A stretch of 64,000 bases of DNA from Metaphire vulgaris (lineage: Eukaryota > Annelida > Clitellata > Crassiclitellata > Megascolecidae): NCBI GenBank assembly GCA_018105865.1, contig CM030835.1, positions 2,466,816 through 2,530,815 of the forward strand. Direction: 5' to 3'. The translations under genes and the position numbers were made by a program. Of the stretch, positions 37,782 through 50,629 are shown piece after piece. The notes beneath the pieces were generated by a model. The model saw only the letters and a list, made by a program, of their open reading frames with translations, made no database searches and had not been told where the DNA came from. The first letter of the stretch is position 1; each line of letters opens with the position of its first letter.

Positions 37782-39086
37782 ATGATGATGATGATGATGA
37801 CGGGCTCCTCTGAAACAGCGGCCTTCTTCTTCGGCCTCCACGCCTACAACAACGACACGGGAAACGCCTCTTCTTCTTTGCCTCACCTGCTGGCGGCGGC
37901 GGCGACGACCGGCAAGCCCAGCGGCGCCGCCAACGCGTCGAGCGCCGATCACGCCGCCCGGTGGTGCACCCTGGCCAGTCGGTTCTACGTCCACTCGGTC
38001 GTCGCCGGCGTGTTCTGCGTGACGGGGGTCGTCACGAACGCCTTCTCGATCGCCGTTCTCAGCCGCGACCGCGACACATCGGCCATCTCGTCGCTGCTGC
38101 TGCGTTCGCTCGCCGGCGTCGACATCTTCTTCCTGCTGTCGTACATCAGCGCCTGGACCGTCTTCTACGGGCTCGACTACTTCGACGACACCGGCGCCTA
38201 CCACGCCGCCTACCACTACGTGCGCCTCTACAGCTACCCGTTGATCTTCGTCGGCCAGACGGCCACCATCTGGACGACGGTGCTGATCGCCGCCAGCCGT
38301 TTCATCGCCGTCTCGCTGCCCTACTACGCGCCCACCTACTGCACGCTGCGGTCGACCCGTCGCCGAATCATCGGCGTCCTGGTCTTCTCCTTCGTCTACA
38401 ACATTCCGCGCTTCTTTGCGGTGCGCGTCGTCGTCGACGACTCGCCGCCGCCTGCCCCCGCACCCCCGTCTTCTCATCGCAACAGCCCGTACCTGACGAC
38501 GGAATTCGGCGCCAGCACCGCGTACCGATTCGTCTACCACGACATCTGCTACTACGTGTTCAACTTCTTCCTCCCGCTCCTCCTCCTCACGACCTTCAAC
38601 CTGCGTCTGATCGCCGACTACCGGCGTCTGAACCGGAAGCGGAACGCGATGATGATGCCGAGCTCCGGCGGACGGGGCTCGGCGGCGCGCGAACGGCACG
38701 AGCAGAATCTGACGCTCGTCATGATAATCGTCATCGTCGTGTTCGTCTTCTGCAATTCGCCGAGCAGGATCCTTCAGGTCGTCACGTCTTCGTCGTCCGA
38801 TCATCCGAAGCGACAGCCGCTCTGTCCCGCTCCGCTCTTCCTCCTCGTCGAACTGAGCAGCGTGCTCGAGGTCCTCAACTCGACCGTCAACTTCTTCGTC
38901 TACTTCATCTTCCGGAAGCAGTTTCGTCACATCCTGCAGCGAGAACTGTGCGCCGCCGTCGTGAGCAACAACAGCAGGACGACGACGACGACGACGATGA
39001 CGCTGGTAACGACGCGAGCGAACGGCGTTAAGATGAAAACGATGCTACATCATCAGGACTCTCAGTATCAGACGCTGGACATGTGA
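37782..39086 (+). CDS. Intronless class A GPCR, FMRFamide-receptor-like
   Basis: A 434-residue seven-helix receptor in one open frame. TM1 about 70-93 with TNAFSIAVL (N86), TM2 with LAGVD (D114), TM3 ending ASRFIAV (R173), TM5 about 252-276, TM6 with FVFCNSP (P327), and TM7 with NSTVNFFVY (N370, Y374) before a basic helix 8, FRKQFRHIL. The extracellular N-terminus carries NAS/NDT glycosylation sites. CNxP in TM6 and NFFVYF in TM7 are typical of invertebrate FMRFamide-like peptide receptors. DRY is SRF, and no Cys precedes TM3. The start is the first of six consecutive ATG codons; any could be used. Codon third positions are almost all G or C, unlike DDR and CLPTM1L. A (CT)n tract and possible acceptor lie just upstream, so a spliced 5' UTR is possible. 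The ligand cannot be told from sequence. Confidence 0.93.
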   Translation: MMMMMMTGSSETAAFFFGLHAYNNDTGNASSSLPHLLAAAATTGKPSGAANASSADHAARWCTLASRFYVHSVVAGVFCVTGVVTNAFSIAVLSRDRDTSAISSLLLRSLAGVDIFFLLSYISAWTVFYGLDYFDDTGAYHAAYHYVRLYSYPLIFVGQTATIWTTVLIAASRFIAVSLPYYAPTYCTLRSTRRRIIGVLVFSFVYNIPRFFAVRVVVDDSPPPAPAPPSSHRNSPYLTTEFGASTAYRFVYHDICYYVFNFFLPLLLLTTFNLRLIADYRRLNRKRNAMMMPSSGGRGSAARERHEQNLTLVMIIVIVVFVFCNSPSRILQVVTSSSSDHPKRQPLCPAPLFLLVELSSVLEVLNSTVNFFVYFIFRKQFRHILQRELCAAVVSNNSRTTTTTTMTLVTTRANGVKMKTMLHHQDSQYQTLDM

Positions 39087-39178
39087 AGGTCGGCGGTACA
39101 AGGGTCAAGGTCACCATTCGGAAGCACGGGCTTTCACATTCGAGACCGCTTCGGGTGCAACATCTCACTGCGCATAAC

Positions 39179-39361
39179 CAGGGGCGTAGCGACGGGGGGG
39201 TATATCGGTATTATATACCCCCAATATCAATCTACCTTCAAGTTTTTTTTATGAGATCATATGTGGTTTATATGGTTCATAGTTAAGATTTATACCCACC
39301 CCACCCCCACCACCACAAAATATTTATACCCCTCCAAATCAAATTCCTGGTTACGCCCCTG
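39179..39361. mobile_element. hAT-like MITE downstream of the GPCR
   Basis: CAGGGGCGTAGCGACGGGG / CTGGTTACGCCCCTG, flanks cgcataac and tgcataac (7 of 8). Begins 92 bp after the GPCR stop, so it may be in the 3' UTR. Confidence 0.8.
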
Positions 39362-41482
39362 TGCATAACACGGTAACGTCACTCCAGATACAGAAAAGTC
39401 ATAACTCGTAGCTTCGTAAAGATACGACTCGCCCAAGAGACACCAACGGAGTTAAACAATCCGTTTTTATACAAATGAATTGTCTTCATTCAAACTTTTT
39501 CCCATCGAACCATTTGCATGTTATTTAAATATATTATTTATACAGATTATATATTTAGATGATATCTCCGATATTTTTAAAGAAAGACGCTATCTATATT
39601 GGACGACTTTTATTATGTTAATTCTTCAGTTAAAGTGTTAAAGTCAACAATATATTATTGCTTATTAATATTATTGTCGAAAAACATTTTTAAGGAAGGA
39701 GACAGACAGAGACAGAAACAGACTGACAGCTAGACAGACATTCGAAAGAAAGTCGAAACATGGTGTTTGATGTATAGCATATATTTACTTGTAATCGGGA
39801 GTTGGCTTAGTGCAATGATCGCAAAGCACTTCTAAATTAATCATCGGCCCTATGGTTGCATCGGTTGTTTTAGCATCGAGTACGACCAAACATTACTGTA
39901 GTTCTGTTAATTAAAACATGTCCTTGTGTTTGTGTCCAATCAACTCTTCTTCGTCCAGAAATTAATCGGTTTCACCCCCCCCCCACAAAAGCAACTTGTC
40001 GTTTGCTTGCACTGAAAATGCTGTTTGGAATTTCCGCACTTTGTGGTCTCCTACAAGGCTCTATGCGACGTTAAATGCTACTAATCGCTTCTATAGCTCG
40101 CTCTCGCTCACTCTATGCAGAAGGACGGATGTCAATCGAATGAAAGTGAGATTCGATGCATCGCTAAGCACTCGCCCTACAACAGATGGCGTGTTCGGTG
40201 TTCTCATGGCAACCCTTGGAAACATGCCCTGTGCACTTGCATTGCTCGCATCACTCACTGTGAGGCTGTAAAATTGATATTTTAGAAACATCCGATGAAC
40301 GTTCGCTGTTCTGTTTTTTTTCTGTTTTGAACAGTCCTGAAGTTTAAATGGAAAACTAAACGTAGCCATGGTTCCTGAATAGGAACACCACCATTTCTAT
40401 AGAGGCAAACTTGGTGAGACCCGACTGTTGGTTGGGGGGGAGGCGTCGTGAACTCCCCCGACGGGTTCTGGGTGGACGGGGGGAATGGCCGACCAGAAAA
40501 TTTAGGGTAATATTAGATTAAAATCTTGATATTTGGAGCAAATACTCAGATTGTAAACGTAGGCATTTCACATCATCCCCCAAATGATGACATTTTTTCA
40601 TAGACCCCGTGCCTCGAATAGCAGCGCTCAGAGACTGGTCTTAAGAAAAACGTATCACTGCACTAAACTCAGAAAATTTGTGGACACCCGCACAAAAACA
40701 ATCAAAAAATTGTCGTTGGGAAAATTTATCACTGCACAAGGCACGGAAAATTGCATTTTACCACTGCACATTTTGTGTAACACGGCACGTTAAAACAGGC
40801 CCTGGGCCAGCGCTAATGCGTGTAATTGTACTGCATAACAGCTCAGATCTCTCGCTCTCTTTGCACGAGAATTGTGCACATTTGGAGGATTCATTTTCAA
40901 TTTCTCCCGATTTTCGAAGATCTACTAGAATTGAGTAGTGCTCAAAGCAACAAGTTTTCGAACGCAGTGATATCAGCTTATTTCATTTCTGATACAGTAT
41001 TGCAATCGTTTAAAAGAAAAATCTGCCTAAATATGCACTAAAATTTGCACTGCGGTCGTTGGTAGACCTATTTATGATCGCAACGTAAAAATACAGCCTC
41101 GCCTTCGCGACCATGCATTTACATCCGTCGCTATGCTTAGAGAGAATTGATAATATGGAGGATACGAGATATACAGTATCACATGTCCTCGGGGTATCAA
41201 TTCACCGAGAGAGATATAGACGGCGGCCAGAAAGACTCGAACACAGAGAGACCTACCTAAGAAGAAGGACCACTAATCTTGAGCAGCTGGGTTGAAATTA
41301 ACGGGTTTCCAGGATGAGAGAAGAAACCTTTTAGGCCTAACTGGAAAAAAACGGCATCTCCTCTTTATTGATGTGCACGTCACATGCAGGCTAACAAAGA
41401 CAGATTGCTACAAAACGGAACGGGCACTCGATATGCAAATATACTGTATTGCGCACGGAGTTGTTATCATCGTAGTCGTCGC

Positions 41483-41491
41483 CATCATCAT

Positions 41492-41533
<42 letters not shown>

Positions 41534-41534
41534 T

Positions 41535-41574
<40 letters not shown>

Positions 41575-41594
41575 GCATCAGCATCAGCATCATC
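41483..41594. repeat. (CAT)n microsatellite
   Basis: About 110 bp of CAT, followed at 41649-41717 by (TA)n. Confidence 0.95.
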
Positions 41595-41646
41595 GTGTAA
41601 TGTAAGCGTGTTTTAAAAGCGCTATCTCTCGCTATGGATTGTGCAT

Positions 41647-41648
<2 letters not shown>

Positions 41649-41717
<69 letters not shown>
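41649..41717. repeat. (TA)n microsatellite
   Basis: About 69 bp of pure TA. Confidence 0.95.
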
Positions 41718-41720
<3 letters not shown>

Positions 41721-42579
41721 ATCAATTCTTAACGAGAGTGACATAGTTCTCTCTCAACGAGGGCGTCTTCTTTGTAGACCTTAAAAGGCAAATCCGACGA
41801 CTCCTCACATAGGCTTATCGCTGCTTTTTCAGAAATCAAACACTGGTCAAAACACAACCAAAGGGTTAAAATAAAATTGTTTGGTACGTCCCAGAATGAC
41901 TCACACTGCTGTATTTTGTCGGTGTTTGAATGATCTTACAGCCCAATGACTTATCCCAGTGAGTTTGAATGACAACAACGGCGAAGCTTCCATATCGAAA
42001 GACCCCTTTTCAACGGCCCATAGGCTACCGTCAACGCAGTTGCTGATGACGAACGAGAAAACTTTATCTAGCTGAGCGCTACATAAATTCCCACGTACAC
42101 ATACATGTTCACGTGCATTGAATGTGGATGCAATGTGGAATCACTCTGCGTTTCTGAGCGGAAGGAAATAGCTTTCGTTGACGTTTGGCCGCGGTCGTGC
42201 GAACACAGCATAGCACGTTGCCAAGCTGTTGCTAGGCATAGGTTGATTCTGTGGAGAAGGGGGCTGGCAGGGTGGGCTGGGGGGCAGGGGTGGCGGCTGA
42301 CGTCAGACGGGGGGGGGGAGGGGAGCATCACGGAACATCATCGACATCTGACAATCCCGACACAGCTGTCGGCATTCGCGGATTGAGTGACAACGTGGGT
42401 CTGCGCTGCTGTTTGGTAGTTTCTAAACGCGTATAGGCTACACGCTGCTGAGCAATCGCAGGCGATGATCGTCGTCTTGCAGCTGATCACGTCGAAGAGC
42501 GGTCACAGCGTGGAGCGTTTTGATTTCGTCCTCCAGTTCTCTGTCAATCGTCGCACCTGACGACAGACATACTCGAGGC

Positions 42580-42800
42580 CAGTGGCGTAGCCAGGATTTC
42601 GGAAGGGGGGTTTTGGTTTTCGGTTTTGACCGCGACCAACTTCGGAAAAATCTTGACAAGCAAAAAATGGGTAGCCAAGGGGGGGTTTGACCCCCCAAAT
42701 CGCGTCCCAGCATTAAAAATACATAGAAACTCATTCAAATATTTTGTTTTCGGCACCCAAAGAGGGTGTTTAACTCCCAACCCCTCTGGCTACGCCACTG
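42580..42800. mobile_element. hAT-like MITE (CAGTGGCGTAGCC family)
   Basis: Ends CAGTGGCGTAGCCAGG / CTGGCTACGCCACTG; flanks ctcgaggc and ctcgcggc (7 of 8). Contains TTGACAAGCAAAAAA. Confidence 0.8.
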
Positions 42801-43279
42801 CTCGCGGCTCTCTTTTTTACAAATTTCAGCGTGTTTCTAATTGCAGAATTATAGACAAATATTGACTGTAAATTGGCAAAAGTTGAATGCATGATGTTTG
42901 GTTTACGGAAAAAAATCTGTATTTCTGCCGATCAGTCCGCAGATGAGTTGAAACAGAAGTCAGTTCATCTCTAATTGGGCCAAAGTTCGATCATAGAGAG
43001 TTGTCTTTGATCTTATAATTGTCTTATTTTCACTTCGTCGCTATTTTCTTTCTTTTCGATGTAACTCACCTGCTCCAGTGTCATTCACCTTCCGTTCTCC
43101 ATCCATCCATCCATCCATCCATCCATCCATTAATTCCTCGTCACTTTCATCTGGATGATATTCAGTAGACGATCTTCCCGGCGGGACCAATTATTGTAAG
43201 GAAATCACCTTGTTGTGATCGGCGCAGGAGCGCTGTGCCCAAAGGATCACATTGATCATTTTTACTTAGCAAAAATTGC

Positions 43280-43298
43280 TAATAATAATAATAATACC

Positions 43299-43390
<92 letters not shown>

Positions 43391-43409
43391 TTATTATTAT
43401 TATTATTAA
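43280..43409. repeat. (AAT)n/(ATT)n inverted microsatellite
   Basis: AAT passes into ATT at the right end, before the TATATAGCGC repeat core at 43420. Confidence 0.95.
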
Positions 43410-43470
43410 CTAGACAATTTATATAGCGCAATAAGCATGGCAAAATGGCCAGAGACAAAAGAGCTTTACA

Positions 43471-43507
43471 ATACTACCTTACTACGTAATACGTAGTAAG
43501 GTAGTAT
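43471..43507. repeat. 37-bp perfect palindrome
   Basis: Arms ATACTACCTTACTACGTA and its complement separated by one base. Confidence 0.9.
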
Positions 43508-44424
43508 ATTACGATTATTTATCGCCTGTTCTCCGTTTACTGCTTTCGTTTTTTTCCTGTCTTCGCTTTGATTCACCGTAGCAACTGCAGCTTGCTTGCA
43601 CTTAGCTCTCCAGTTCTCTAGTTACTAAATAATGATGGGGAAACACGCGTCTACATATTGATCGATAGATCGATCGTTTGACGAGTGGATCGATTCATGG
43701 TTGACCCTTTAAACTTTGACCCTCAGCCGCCGTTCTGCCCCGTTCCCTGCCCACGTTTCTCATCTCCGACAATCAATTAATTAAGCGCCTATATACGTTG
43801 ACCAGCGGCCGAACGAAGTGTAGCCTACATCGCTAAACGAGTTACGGACTCTTAATGGCGATCGTGTTCGGAATTATTCTCATGTTCAGGTTACTAGGTT
43901 CAGATTTTCCATGGACAATTATTTTCGGTCGTGTCCCCCTCCCTCCCTCCCGCACGGACCTGCTGGCGAAGAACAGTTGTGGCGAATTCAAAGCATTAGC
44001 CGCAAACGCCGTTCGCTTTTCACGTCGCTATAGAGGAAGGTCTCTGTTTTCAACAGTAGCCAAGTCCTCTTTCATCGGGAAATGCTAGATAAAAAGTCCA
44101 ATATTCCTCGAACTGCGAGAATAATCTCTGAGATCTCCGAATTCTAAGCCAACCGATTAATTTGTATTGTAACGCATGAATGTGAGGTGGAATGTTTTAA
44201 AACGCCGTCGTTAATAATTAACAGAGCACAGATTGAAAATTTTATCATTCTATTATTGGCCAAACGAAATTTGCGTTAAAATTTATAATGGCGTTAATTT
44301 TTTAAAAAATTGCTATTAAGTCTTTAACGCGTTAGTTAGCGCATTAATTTTATATTATAATAAATAATTTTCTGAAAAATATTCGGATATGCATAACGTT
44401 TTGGCTGGAAAACGCTGTGTAGAA

Positions 44425-44608
44425 CAGTGGCGGCTCCACCGGGGGGCAGGGGGGGCCCGTGCCCCTATTGAGTGTCTGCCCCCCAGTGGCTCCCCAGTTG
44501 GGACCCTATACTTAATGCTACATACATTAAACAACAAATGGTTGCCCCCATGATTAGAAGTTGCCACCCCAACGGCCCCCCACTTGCCAAATCCTAGAGC
44601 CGCCACTG
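44425..44608. mobile_element. hAT-like MITE (CAGTGGCGG family), copy 2
   Basis: CAGTGGCGGCTCC / GAGCCGCCACTG; flanks gtgtagaa and gtgtagac (7 of 8). Interior very similar to the copies at 26716 and 53073. Confidence 0.87.
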
Positions 44609-44934
44609 GTGTAGACCAGTGATTTTCGCTCTCTAATTCTCACTCTCTAAGACGTTCATTTCATAAATTCATAGGCACAGATAATGAGCTCGCAGCTAAT
44701 AATTGGTTTCGACCCTTTCTCTCTTTCTTGCTCTCCGTTCGTTTTTCTTTCTTGCTCATTACTTCGGCATGTCATTTAGATTTCTTCCCTCGGTGGCATA
44801 CTGTACCATACCCTAAACTGAGTTTTAATTGAACAATTCTTTTACCTGTCTTTGTCTTCAACTTCGAAAGACTACAATTTGATTCTATTCGTTTGTCATG
44901 CACGATTTTATTAAATAGATTTCCTTTTCCTGCC

Positions 44935-45096
<162 letters not shown>

Positions 45097-46557
45097 GCAG
45101 AGTTGTTGCTATCAATGGTTGACTAGGTGCTCCAGGGCGTTCAACAAATCGAAGAGTTTCGACGTTCCTGGTCTTCCTCGTCCCACCATCGTTCAACATT
45201 GACGCTGACAGGGAGACAGTGTTTCCATCCTTCGTCGGCCTACTACGCATTTCTAAAAATATAGGCCTACATCATGGACTACTTACTTACTACTTGATCT
45301 AGTAGTTGCATGCCTACACGCATGCAAGGTAGACGATTTCCTGGCTGGTTCAAATATCTCGTGCTTGATCAACACATGCTGATGGGACTTGAAGCTGCAC
45401 AAACCACAAATCGAGAACGGTGGATGGAGAGAGAGGGGGAGGGGTGACCTCAACGGCCACAACCGTGTATGTGTGTGTGTGTTTGTGTGCGTGTGTGTTT
45501 GTGTGCGTGTGTGTGTTTGTCTAATCAAGAAGAAGACCCTGTAAGATCGGCGTGATTTATGTGCAGCCAGTCTCCGTCCGAATTAAAGCATTGCGCAGCA
45601 GAAACTAATTAATTCCAGAGAGTTTTTATGACGAGGTTTCTTCTAAACGTCTATGAATCAACTTGGCATTGAAGATTTTTTGGAAAAAAATCACAGAATT
45701 TTATGCACAAGAACGAATTTCGTGCAATCATCTTTCATGCACGTTGAAACCCATTTCAATTTGCAAAGAACAATACCTTTGCAAGTGTAGACGATAAGAG
45801 CTGCAGACGGGGTTCGAGTCCTCGGGGGTAATCCAGCCCTCTGGTTCAATCCGACCCCCGACCCCCATTGAGGATGTTTCTACTTTCGGTGGTTTTCTCA
45901 CTTACTTCACTTGATGCTCGTTGTGACGACCTCCTAATAGCAGACCTGTATAAGACAGGTCTGTTAGGGGGAGATTATAACATGTAGACACGTAGATGTA
46001 GACAGATATGTAGAGATATAACATGTAGACACTGGTCTACATAGGCTGTCTGACAGCCAAAGCAAGTTTCTTTTTCAGTTAGTATGGAGATGAGGGGGAG
46101 TTTTTCCACGGATTTTGAGAATTGCGTCAATTAGGCCTATAATTATTTTGCGATGAGAAGACGATTTTTCGCAATTTTCTTGGAATTTGCGTTTAAGTCC
46201 CCGTCAACAACGAAGTAAGACACCATATACGCTTGCAAACCTGTAATCCAGCTTTTCTCTAATTGGCCACAGAAAGGAAGAAATCGTTCGGTCTCTCCTA
46301 ACTCCACCGCTAATAGATGCCGGCTCACCAAAATGTAGGCTACACGAGGAACTGTCAAAGAAGACGCGTTTTTCTCTGATCTTAATATCACCATGCCGCC
46401 CAATGGGTGGGCGTTAGATTCAACCGAAGCAGCATTTGAAAATCTGCACAAAGGGAAGTCGTTTCTTGTTCGACGACGGCTAAGTCGAGCATCGCGTCGA
46501 GGAAACAGGCTTTTATTTAATTTGATTGTCAATAACATGCGCATAAGACGATGCCAG

Positions 46558-46669
<112 letters not shown>

Positions 46670-47159
46670 CTTCCTCCGTTTAATGCGTTGGCGTTAATGG
46701 AGGAAACTATATTCCATCTACCTGCAAATTAATTCCTGTTTTCTCCTCCTCCTCCTCCTCCTTTCCTCTCCCTCCGCCTCCTCCGCCTTGTCATCGTCTT
46801 TTCGCGTGCGTTCACCTTTCGTCTCATTCTATGATTCTACAGTACGACTTCCTGTCCTTTAACCGTTTCACGCATTAGCGACACATATCTTACTTATTTA
46901 CACGACATGATGCGAAACGTCAGGTGAAAGTATTGTAAAGACGTCGTGATCTGACCTTCCCAGAGCCATGATTATCTTATACTTCTCGCTTCTCCGAACG
47001 GCAAGATGGCGTCAAACTGCACTGTACATGAACAAGTAATTATTTTCCTATGGTAAATGACATCTTGGTGACATTTTAGCCTACGCTTGCGTTTTAGGCA
47101 GACAAAGAAAGTCACTGTTAGCGACTGAAGACTTGGCTGTTCGAGATCAACTATTCTAT

Positions 47160-47160
<1 letters not shown>

Positions 47161-47250
<90 letters not shown>
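47161..47250. repeat. (AAT)n microsatellite
   Basis: 90 bp of AAT. Confidence 0.95.
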
Positions 47251-47252
<2 letters not shown>

Positions 47253-48499
47253 GTGTTTTTCTTATTCTCTGCCAGGCAGCCAATTTCTGTCATGCTTTTT
47301 AGAGGTTTCCTTTAATGTTCAGAGTTTGGGTTTGGAGTTTAAATCTGTTCACTTTCGCACAGATAATGTGTGGCAAAGAAAATTATGCTGGTGATCACTT
47401 TATAGAAATGTTTTATAGCGATAGCAACACAGATGACATTGAAATCCGCTGTCTTTAAAATCTTCTCATTTCTTTGCTCTTAGAGGCGATAAACGAAGAG
47501 ATAATCGTCTTTTTGTCTAGGTGTTTTAGTCTACGGCACCATCAGTGTTTTATCCACAGCCCAGGCCTTTAGGAGGGCGGGAACTGACTTGGCTGGAGGG
47601 GAAGAGACACATGTTCAATGCAAAAAATTGTCACTGCTGAAATTGGGGAGGGGGTTGAGGTTTGGGGAAGGAGAATCTCACTAACAGCACTGTACTGCAC
47701 GATTCGCTTCAGACCGTGAAATTTCAATCGTGAAATTAAAACTTCCGATCCAAATTAACCATAATTTGATTGCAGGTTGAATGGCCTGATATATATTTTG
47801 CTGCTTTGGCCTGATATATGTTTACAACATGTTCTTATTATAAAACCGATCCTTAATAAAAATAAGCGCTGTTTTCCGAGCTATTATCCTTGAAATTAGA
47901 ATTAGGCATATTGCATTGCGTTTGAAATCTTGAGAAAAGCACAGTAATTTCCGCGCCGTCGTTTTACATATCACTCTTATCACAGTCAACTCGGTTCTTT
48001 ATATTATTATTTAGAAGGCGTTCACAAGACGAGTATTAATTATTAATTATTAGATGACAGTCTAAGCTTACACGATGTTAAAACCTAAACCGCACGCGTC
48101 AGAAATTCAGTGCCTAAAGACATCTTCTATCAGAAACAGCTGACGGTTTGAAAGGCAGGTGGTATCTGTATATTCTCTAATAATATAGTCACCGTTCCTC
48201 GTGTTTGAAAGGAGAGATAAAATATAGAAGAGAGAATATGATACAGTTGCCTTATTTTTTTACATTCAGGTGCCGCGGAGGAAAAGGAAAAACGGGCGTG
48301 TCGGCGAAACGTTACTCCTGGTAAGACGCGACCAGCGGCGAACGGCCATGTGTGGGTGGGTGACAAGCCATGTCCCGCAGAGCGAAGGGAAAATAAGTAA
48401 TGGAATCGGGTTTCTGCCTAAAACGACTTTTAACCTCCTCTGCTTTCGGAAAGAAGACGAAGATTGAGGGCCGTTTCTTCGGCGACACACTACAGCGAA

Positions 48500-48547
48500 T
48501 CTCTCTCCCCCTCTCTCTCCCCCCTCTCTCCTCTCTCTCTCTCTCCC

Positions 48548-48599
<52 letters not shown>

Positions 48600-48635
48600 T
48601 CTCTCTCTCTCTCTGTCTCTCTCTCTGTCTCTCCG
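48500..48635. repeat. (CT)-rich tract with CCCT interruptions
   Basis: Imperfect CT repeat of about 135 bp. Confidence 0.9.
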
Positions 48636-48938
48636 TGATTGCATAATTATAGAACCATTTACCATATACGACACGCGAAACGCAGAGTAACGATGACTGG
48701 CTTCGAATAATTACAAATGGCTTTGTCGGCTTGTGAAACAGTCGTTTTTGCCGATATACAGTGTAAGGCCTACTTTTCTTAGTCGCTGGCAAAAAAGGCA
48801 GAATTCACGAATTTTTTGTAGTGCAGTAAATAGATGTATTTTTATATAAATGCGCACAACGGATTACACCGTTTTAGGATTATCAGTCTTTTCTGCCTCG
48901 CCAATTTGACAAAGTGTCTACACATAAGTGTGTACACT

Positions 48939-48970
48939 GGATTACTGTACACAAATGTGTACAGTAATCC
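48939..48970. repeat. 32-bp perfect inverted repeat
   Basis: 15-bp arms GGATTACTGTACACA and complement with a 2-base loop. Confidence 0.9.
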
Positions 48971-49369
48971 TGCAACAGGTAGGCTAAAACTGCTGTTGCG
49001 ATTTGGAGAAGCTGATAGAACACACTATTTCTGGACGTTGGCTCAAAGGAAGCACGCAATGTTAAAAGTATCGCATAAGCTTCTGAGTGAGTCCCGTTAA
49101 TCGCCTTTTATGTCTACGTGTTTTGCGTTGTAAAACGCTTTTATGTCCATGCTCTAAATGTTATGCCTGTACAGGACTAATACGTTTTTCATTACGAGCG
49201 TCTAAGGATTTCTCGAATCAATTAATTATCACTCGAGACTCCTCTTAGAAATTCAATCATTTGCATCATCTCAGGTTTATTTGGAAACGTACCTGAATCA
49301 CTGGTTTAGATCTACGTGAAATAGGAAGCGCCAATAGGCAGCTATAGGCCTATGCGACACTATAGAGCT

Positions 49370-49713
49370 CAGTGGCGTAGCCAAGGGGGTTGAGTTGGTT
49401 GGGTTAACCCCCTCCTTGGCTGGCGACGAAAAAATTTTCAACGTGTTTCCATGCATTTTTTTATTTTTGGACGCGGTTTTGAGATTGACCCCCCTCCCGC
49501 TTGGCTGGTACGTTGACAAACTTTTTTGCTTGTCAGGGTATGAAGAAAGAAAAAGAGATAGGACAGATGGCGCATGACGTTATTTTTGCTTGTCAGCATT
49601 AAAGCAGAAAAAATAGGGCTGATGACCTTTTTTGCTTGTCAAGATTTTTTTTGGAAGTTGGTCACGACGAAAACCAACCACCTTCCCTTCCGGAAATCCT
49701 GGCTACGCCACTG
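49370..49713. mobile_element. hAT-like element (CAGTGGCGTAGCC family), longer
   Basis: CAGTGGCGTAGCCAAGG / CTGGCTACGCCACTG, 344 bp. Contains three TTTTTGCTTGTCA words, suggesting internal duplication. Flanking 8-mers agree at only 5 positions. Confidence 0.68.
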
Positions 49714-50629
49714 AGAGAACCTAATCTGTCAATGAAGTCTAGTCGTGTGACAGTATAGAGCAACGGGGCTTCTCCGTCGGCAGCGAAATAGGCGGCATCG
49801 GTCAAGTCTTTCAAAGTATGCGGAGGAAGCCGGATAAATTTAAAGATATAATGAAACCAATGGTCTCCGATAGCAACAACACCGTGAGTCCGTGACGTGC
49901 AAAATTCCGTGGCGCTCGAAACGGGTTGTGCCGTTTGACAGTCATTCTTAGAGAGAAATATAATATAATAGGATAATTAGACTGATAATGAACGAAGCAC
50001 TTCTTATGCTAGTCGGATTTGACAAGAGATTTCTAAAATTCTCTGCTGATAAAACTATTTTGCCATGTGTATTATAGGCCTACGTTATATAGCAAAGACT
50101 CCGTCGTTACCTTAAGCCCATTTTCCCTTAATTTAAGAACTTAACTTTCGGTATCATTATATAACGTGAAATGCCTCTGTTGTTTTCTCTCTTGTCTCAG
50201 CAGACAATGCCTTTTTGATGATATTTACCAAATGAAATCTTCCAAAATTGTTTTTGCATTGACTCCGTTAAATCGTCTCTCTCGTCGGTTATAGGGCCTA
50301 TTTCCCTCCGGTTAAAGTAATCAACTTTTTCGCTGACTGAATTCTCTAATTAATTATCAAAGCGTCTCGATTTCATATTTTATCCTCAAAGACAAAGCTA
50401 TTTATCTTCTATCAGCTTTAGGCTACCTATATTACCTACCTGTTACAGTGGTTTGAGTATGAAGCTGTCTCTAGAACGCCAAACTAGATCGAAATACCAT
50501 TATCGAAAAGAGTTTGCGTGAAATGAGATGTACTACATTTTAAAATAAAGCGCACGAAATTTGCGAGAGAGAAAACCCTCGAAAATTTCGCGATAACGCG
50601 AGAAAAAAATGTCCAATTCTGTGGAAGAT

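Noticed and set aside
37569..38930. 453-codon open frame antisense to the GPCR
   Set aside because: Its composition (Asp/Glu/Arg/His/Val) is what the high third-position GC of the GPCR produces on the other strand. No domain is visible, while the sense frame has seven helices and GPCR motifs.
37961..39031. 356-codon Arg-rich frame overlapping the GPCR on the same strand
   Set aside because: A +2 shadow of the GPCR made open by its GC bias.
45790..45850. tRNA-like B box GGTTCGAGTCC
   Set aside because: No A box at the right distance and no shared tail with the SINE families; too little to call.
46143..46544. 133-codon minus-strand frame
   Set aside because: No recognisable domain, an overlapping open frame on the other strand, and adjacency to a (GA)n tract; no positive evidence for coding.
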